From Candidatus Babelota bacterium (GTDB lineage: Bacteria; Babelota; Babeliae; Babelales; Vermiphilaceae): a stretch of DNA of 53,599 nt. The stretch lies in assembly GCA_023382795.1 (NCBI GenBank), contig JAHDWT010000006.1, forward strand, positions 1 through 53,599, written 5' to 3'. The translations under genes and the position numbers were made by a program. The notes under the pieces were generated by a model. That model worked only from the letters and a program-made list of their open reading frames with translations. It had not been told where the DNA came from and searched no databases. Below are positions 49,804 through 53,599 of the stretch, one piece after another. Numbering within the stretch: position 1 is the first letter of the stretch; each line of letters starts with the position of its first letter.

Positions 49804-51225
49804 GTGAATATAGAGAAAAAAATCAGAACGAGTATCACTTGGAACGCGATTGAATCGATCATTTACCAAGTTATCCTGGGTGTTCACCAATCATTTTTAT
49901 ATATATGGGGCGGTCAGCATCATTATGGACTTATAAGCACGCTCTTCGCCTTCATCTACCTCACCTCCACGTTGGTTGTTGGGGGATTTGAGCTGGCAAT
50001 CACGCCGATTTTTAATGAAGTCAGTGTTAACCGGTTATTATTCAAACGGATTATTCTGGTTAACTTCTTCAAGCAACTCGTTTGGGCTATGATCATCGGC
50101 AGTATACTGGTGCTAACATTTCCAGCCATCAAATTTCCGATACTATCACCGACCATCATAACATTAGCAGTAGGTACGGCATTATGTGAAGGGATTCGCA
50201 AGGTTTTCAGGGCATTATTACATTTACTGTTTAAATCTTATGTCGTCGCGTGGATTGAAGTCACCCTTTTAATTGGCTACTGCGTATCTGTCTGGTCTGG
50301 ATATTACCGCTTGCGCAGTCTCCCCTTGGCACTGGTTATCACACCACTTTTTGGTACATCGCTTATCTCCATACTCATATATAGCCTCATGGTCTACAAA
50401 GAATACCTGTTGATGCCACCGGGCACTACAAATTCACTCCGTACTATTCAAGCCAAACTAACGCGTAATCGTTTTATTCACACAATTAACACGATGGGTC
50501 ATGTATTATGCTCTGGGAATTTTTTGATTCCTTTTTTCTCGGCTCTACAGGGACTCGAAGTCGCCGGGCTTTTTAAATTAGTGAATTATTGGTGTCAAAC
50601 AACAGCGCCCATCATTCAAAAGATATTCGGTATAAGTGCGCAAGCATCATTTGCCAAAATAAAAGGAATGCCGGCATCAGAAAAAAATGCTCTTTTTTTC
50701 TGGTTCAACACCCACCTCTTGCGAGTACTGGCAGTATTATTGGGGAGTATAAGCTTCACGGCTTTTGTGGTATATACTCTAAACACATCGGGAACTCAAT
50801 CAGTACCATGGGCACTCATAGTTCTTTCTGTATTATTATTGCTTTCTGAAAACATCATGATTATTTACGAAAAATTTTGCGTAGCCGAAGAAAAAAGCTC
50901 TTACCTTTTATTATGTCAATCTATTCTAATCACTGGCTGGCTCATTGGTTGGCACTCATCTTTAGTTACCACGCCGGTACACGTGCTTACTTGGCTCATT
51001 GCTATACGCTTTTTATCATGTGGGATTCTTGTCGCGTTAGTAAGAAGATTGTTACATTTCCCCACCAGCCAACAACAATATTTTTCGGCAAAAGTTACAG
51101 AAGTTTATGAAAATACTGATTTAATCGCCACATCAAAAAACAATACTCTGCTCGCTCAAGAACAAACGTTTGGAGAGCCGACAAGGCAATTTGTCACGGA
51201 AACACAAAAAAGCACTATCGAGTAA
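49804..51225 (+). CDS. Polytopic membrane protein, MOP/flippase-like
   Basis: A 473-aa protein from GTG 49804 with about 11-13 membrane helices. The spacing, the N-terminal amphipathic part and the RLL/Asn-containing loops resemble the multidrug/oligosaccharide-lipid/polysaccharide (MOP) exporter superfamily, but no diagnostic motif is clear. The last ~60 residues are a polar tail. If correct it would flip a lipid-linked sugar. GGGATT upstream is a poor ribosome site. Confidence 0.65.
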   Translation: MNIEKKIRTSITWNAIESIIYQVILGVHQSFLYIWGGQHHYGLISTLFAFIYLTSTLVVGGFELAITPIFNEVSVNRLLFKRIILVNFFKQLVWAMIIGSILVLTFPAIKFPILSPTIITLAVGTALCEGIRKVFRALLHLLFKSYVVAWIEVTLLIGYCVSVWSGYYRLRSLPLALVITPLFGTSLISILIYSLMVYKEYLLMPPGTTNSLRTIQAKLTRNRFIHTINTMGHVLCSGNFLIPFFSALQGLEVAGLFKLVNYWCQTTAPIIQKIFGISAQASFAKIKGMPASEKNALFFWFNTHLLRVLAVLLGSISFTAFVVYTLNTSGTQSVPWALIVLSVLLLLSENIMIIYEKFCVAEEKSSYLLLCQSILITGWLIGWHSSLVTTPVHVLTWLIAIRFLSCGILVALVRRLLHFPTSQQQYFSAKVTEVYENTDLIATSKNNTLLAQEQTFGEPTRQFVTETQKSTIE

Positions 51226-51310
51226 ATAACTCCGCCGTAATGGCATCGCCATCGCATTAAATTTCATTATGCAAATAAACTGCGCAGCAAAAACACCAAA
51301 CAATTCTATA

Positions 51311-52579
51311 TTATAATAACGCAGCAATATCACTATAGCCACGCTGAATAGCTATATCACGTGGCGTCTGTCCAGCATTATTTTTTAGCGTAAGATCAAG
51401 CTCTTTTCCGAATTCGTTCAAAAAGATTTTGATCCAAGCCATATCACCGTGCATGACAGACAGGTGTAATACGGTATTACCATCATTATCACGGGCGTTC
51501 AATAAGGCTCCCAGGCGCACAACATCTTTAAACATTGACATTCGATCTGACAGATTTCTAACCCCGAGCAATGCCATGGGGATGGTTCTTCCAAGGCGGT
51601 TGATCGCTGTTGCGGCAGCTGAGCCATGTTCTTGACGTAATTCATGCTCTAAAATAACCCGAATAACGCTCACAAATCCAAATGTGGCTGCCAAATAGAG
51701 CGGCGTATCACCATGTTTGGGATCCAGGAACATCAGATCGGCACCACGATCAATTAATTTTTTCATATAATCAGGATTTCCTTGAATGGCGGCCAAATGC
51801 ACTCCCGCATATCCCTGCTTAGTACGGATGTTAACATCCTGATCTTGGATAAGTCCCAGAGTAGTATTATTGGTATGCTCAAAAAATGGGATAAGTACCT
51901 CTTTACCCAATGATTGCGCATGCTCTGCCAATGTTTCACCGGTATTACTGGTCAATGTATAATTAATAAAATCACCAAATACTGTTGTTGCTTCCCTGAT
52001 AATGTCATCATTATTTTGCTCAATAAGCCAGTAGAGCGGAACAATACCCTCGTCATTCTGAATATTAAGATTAGCTCCTGCCGCCATGAGCGTACTAAAA
52101 ATATTTTTTTGAAGATCAGGGCTTCCCACAAAACTCAAATAATGTAATGGGGTATTCCCTTCATTGTTGACATAAAACAGATCTGCCCCATGTTCAAGCA
52201 GCAGTTTTGCCATATTGGTATTACCATTAAGAACAGCAAAATGGAGCGCAGTACTACCTTGAACGTTTGGCAGCAAATTATCTTTCAGGGCCCTCACGTT
52301 GACATCTGCGCCGTGCTCCAATAGCAATCGCGCTAGAGCTTCATTGCCCTCATTTGCAGCAATCATCAGTGCTGTAAGCCCACCATCATTTAACCCGTTA
52401 ATCTTACTTGCATCTTCAGTGAGCTGCTGCTGTACGGCTTCAAGCGGAGCCATGGAATCATACCAAAATGATTTAATAAATTGGCCTATGCAAATCGTGA
52501 CGCAGCAAACTGCAATGAAGGTTGTTTTGATAAAAATATAGCGAAGGATGCTGCTTGGATGATCTTTGTTTTTTTTCAT
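51311..52579 (-). CDS. Ankyrin-repeat protein with N-terminal membrane segment
   Basis: A 422-aa protein. Residues ~13-32 are hydrophobic (FIKTTFIAVCCVTICIG), acting as signal or anchor. About eight ankyrin repeats follow, e.g. GLTALMIAANEGNEALARLL (near 62), STALHFAVLNGNTNMAKLL, NTPLHYLSFVGS, GVHLAAIQGNP and NTVLHLSVMHGD. Middle repeats are degenerate. Ankyrin proteins with export signals are frequent host-interaction proteins in amoeba-associated bacteria; that role is inferred. Confidence 0.88.
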   Translation of the reverse strand: MKKNKDHPSSILRYIFIKTTFIAVCCVTICIGQFIKSFWYDSMAPLEAVQQQLTEDASKINGLNDGGLTALMIAANEGNEALARLLLEHGADVNVRALKDNLLPNVQGSTALHFAVLNGNTNMAKLLLEHGADLFYVNNEGNTPLHYLSFVGSPDLQKNIFSTLMAAGANLNIQNDEGIVPLYWLIEQNNDDIIREATTVFGDFINYTLTSNTGETLAEHAQSLGKEVLIPFFEHTNNTTLGLIQDQDVNIRTKQGYAGVHLAAIQGNPDYMKKLIDRGADLMFLDPKHGDTPLYLAATFGFVSVIRVILEHELRQEHGSAAATAINRLGRTIPMALLGVRNLSDRMSMFKDVVRLGALLNARDNDGNTVLHLSVMHGDMAWIKIFLNEFGKELDLTLKNNAGQTPRDIAIQRGYSDIAALL

Positions 52580-52802
52580 ATGATTCTCACTTGTCCCTTA
52601 CTCAGCCTTCTTCTCTTTACTCACCCCAAAGAGTAACATAATTAGCTTATATGAAGCAATAATCCAAATAGAAAGCCACTTAGACGATTGACGCCTTAGT
52701 TTCGCACAAATTTTGCCAGACTATTGCCTGCGAACACCCCGATCAATTATTCTATTTGTAAACGCACCATGTGCGTCCAATAAATTATTAAGGAGCAAAA
52801 GC

Positions 52803-53599
52803 GTGAAGAGAAGTTTCAAAATCGCACTACTAAGTGGAGTCTGGCTGGCACACGCATTAATCGCCATGCAGCCCACACCCGAAAAAACTGTTTCTGCCAT
52901 TTCAATAGAATCTACGCAGAATCAGCCTGCTCCACGAGAATCAGAAAGTTCTTCCGAAATGGTAACGTTTTATTGGGAGAATGAACAGGGAGAACGAGAG
53001 CAAATAGGGCAAGTACCTACAGACATCGCTGAAAAAATATCTCCCGTTTATAAAAAGCAACTCGAGGACCCATTTGCCCGAGATCGATATTCTGTTGTTC
53101 TTAGCGCGGAACAAGTAAGCAAGGAATCAGCGCTTCTGTTCGTTGAGTTGTTATCCCAATCACAATTATTAAAGTCCATCTGGGGTCCATACGTCGCACA
53201 ATACCAGCCTCAGGTGCCTCGTTTGGTCCAATCAAGATTATCTTTGTGGCTGGAAGCAAAATTGCGATTAATCTCCCAAAGGTCTCCATTGATACTCGAG
53301 CTTATTATGCTGTGTGATCAATTCCAAATAACCAAATTTAACCCCGAGTTAAGTACAGTACTTGCACAAATTATTCGAGATCCTGCTTGGTATAATGCGC
53401 AAGAGTTTCCATTACCAGAGATAAGCGGTATTGTTAAAGAAATAACGCATATGATCGTATCGCATTATCCCTACAATGTGACCATGGTACACGACCCCAT
53501 CATTATACAGCATGGTAATACAGTCACTCCAGTGCAATTTAGCCCTGATGGCAAATATATCGTTACTGCTTCTTATGACAACACAGCGAAGATCTATGA
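52803..53599 (+). CDS. Exported WD40-repeat protein, 3' end cut by window edge
   Basis: An open frame of 265 codons begins at GTG 52803 behind a perfect AAGGAG and runs off the window without a stop, so it is easily missed. Residues 1-~21 are a signal peptide (SFKIALLSGVWLAHALIAM). A Ser/Glu-rich linker and a helical domain follow, and the first WD40 repeat appears at ~235-262 (TPVQFSPDGKYIVTASYDN, then TAKIY). The rest of the propeller lies outside. WD40 proteins with this N-terminal layout may be surface or secreted interaction proteins. Confidence 0.88.
   Translation, partial: MKRSFKIALLSGVWLAHALIAMQPTPEKTVSAISIESTQNQPAPRESESSSEMVTFYWENEQGEREQIGQVPTDIAEKISPVYKKQLEDPFARDRYSVVLSAEQVSKESALLFVELLSQSQLLKSIWGPYVAQYQPQVPRLVQSRLSLWLEAKLRLISQRSPLILELIMLCDQFQITKFNPELSTVLAQIIRDPAWYNAQEFPLPEISGIVKEITHMIVSHYPYNVTMVHDPIIIQHGNTVTPVQFSPDGKYIVTASYDNTAKIY

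Noticed and set aside
1-53599. CRISPR arrays, insertion sequences, rRNA or tRNA genes
   Set aside because: No regularly spaced repeats, transposase motifs, or tRNA T-loop plus acceptor-stem patterns were seen by eye; a covariance-model scan would be the decisive test.

Overview
The window looks like a chromosomal segment of a host-associated bacterium with a reduced, AT-rich genome. My best guess is Candidatus Dependentiae (TM6). This rests on gene style, not on a marker gene: many short-lived exported proteins of unknown function, ankyrin and WD40 proteins, a Fic protein, exported AAA proteins, a lysine/alanine-rich histone-like protein, an archaeal/eukaryal-type ProRS, and near-absence of biosynthesis beside complete translation, recombination and division genes. 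No rRNA, tRNA, CRISPR array or insertion sequence was seen.

Left part (1-26 kb), mostly + strand: an exported-protein fragment, pepA, two tandem exported beta-helix paralogues, thyX (-), an accessory islet of five + genes (5.4-12.3 kb), ftsW and murD (-), a small Cys-rich exported protein, ileS, a Pro-rich exported protein (-), three pilin-like genes, rplI, dnaB, a small membrane ORF, ruvC, an unknown gene, and a lipobox-bearing thioredoxin-reductase-like gene. The islet is bracketed by 40-bp direct repeats (38/40 identical) that correspond to the 3' end of ftsW. This is the layout expected of an element integrated at a gene end. It carries a 869-aa membrane protein, a small protein, a Walker-A-less AAA protein overlapping an intact AAA ATPase, and a coiled-coil protein. 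If it is removed, murD-ftsW-thyX become one minus-strand block. I consider this the best candidate for an undescribed system.

Middle (26.3-29.9 kb): a convincing dif site at 26488-26515, decayed genes, and a twice-copied three-gene unit (Ala/Gly-rich exported protein, two small membrane proteins) scrambled by deletion and inverted duplication. An exact copy of the left dif arm lies at 29808. Gene direction switches here from mainly + to almost wholly -, as expected where replication forks meet, so this is probably the terminus.

Right part (29.9-49.7 kb), almost all - strand: a beta-propeller exported protein, recF-dnaN, fic, xerC/D recombinase, proS, a DMT transporter, ymdB-rny, zapA with a zapB-like partner, rplT-rpmI-infC, recA, a PpiD-like chaperone, a SPOR protein, miaA, carD and an exported unknown. 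The + strand histone-like gene and a 28-aa membrane ORF interrupt it. The last 4 kb hold a flippase-like membrane protein, an ankyrin protein and the beginning of a GTG-started WD40 protein cut by the window edge.

Several housekeeping genes share a TATACT -10 element, some with an extended TGn, and miaA appears to be transcribed almost leaderless.
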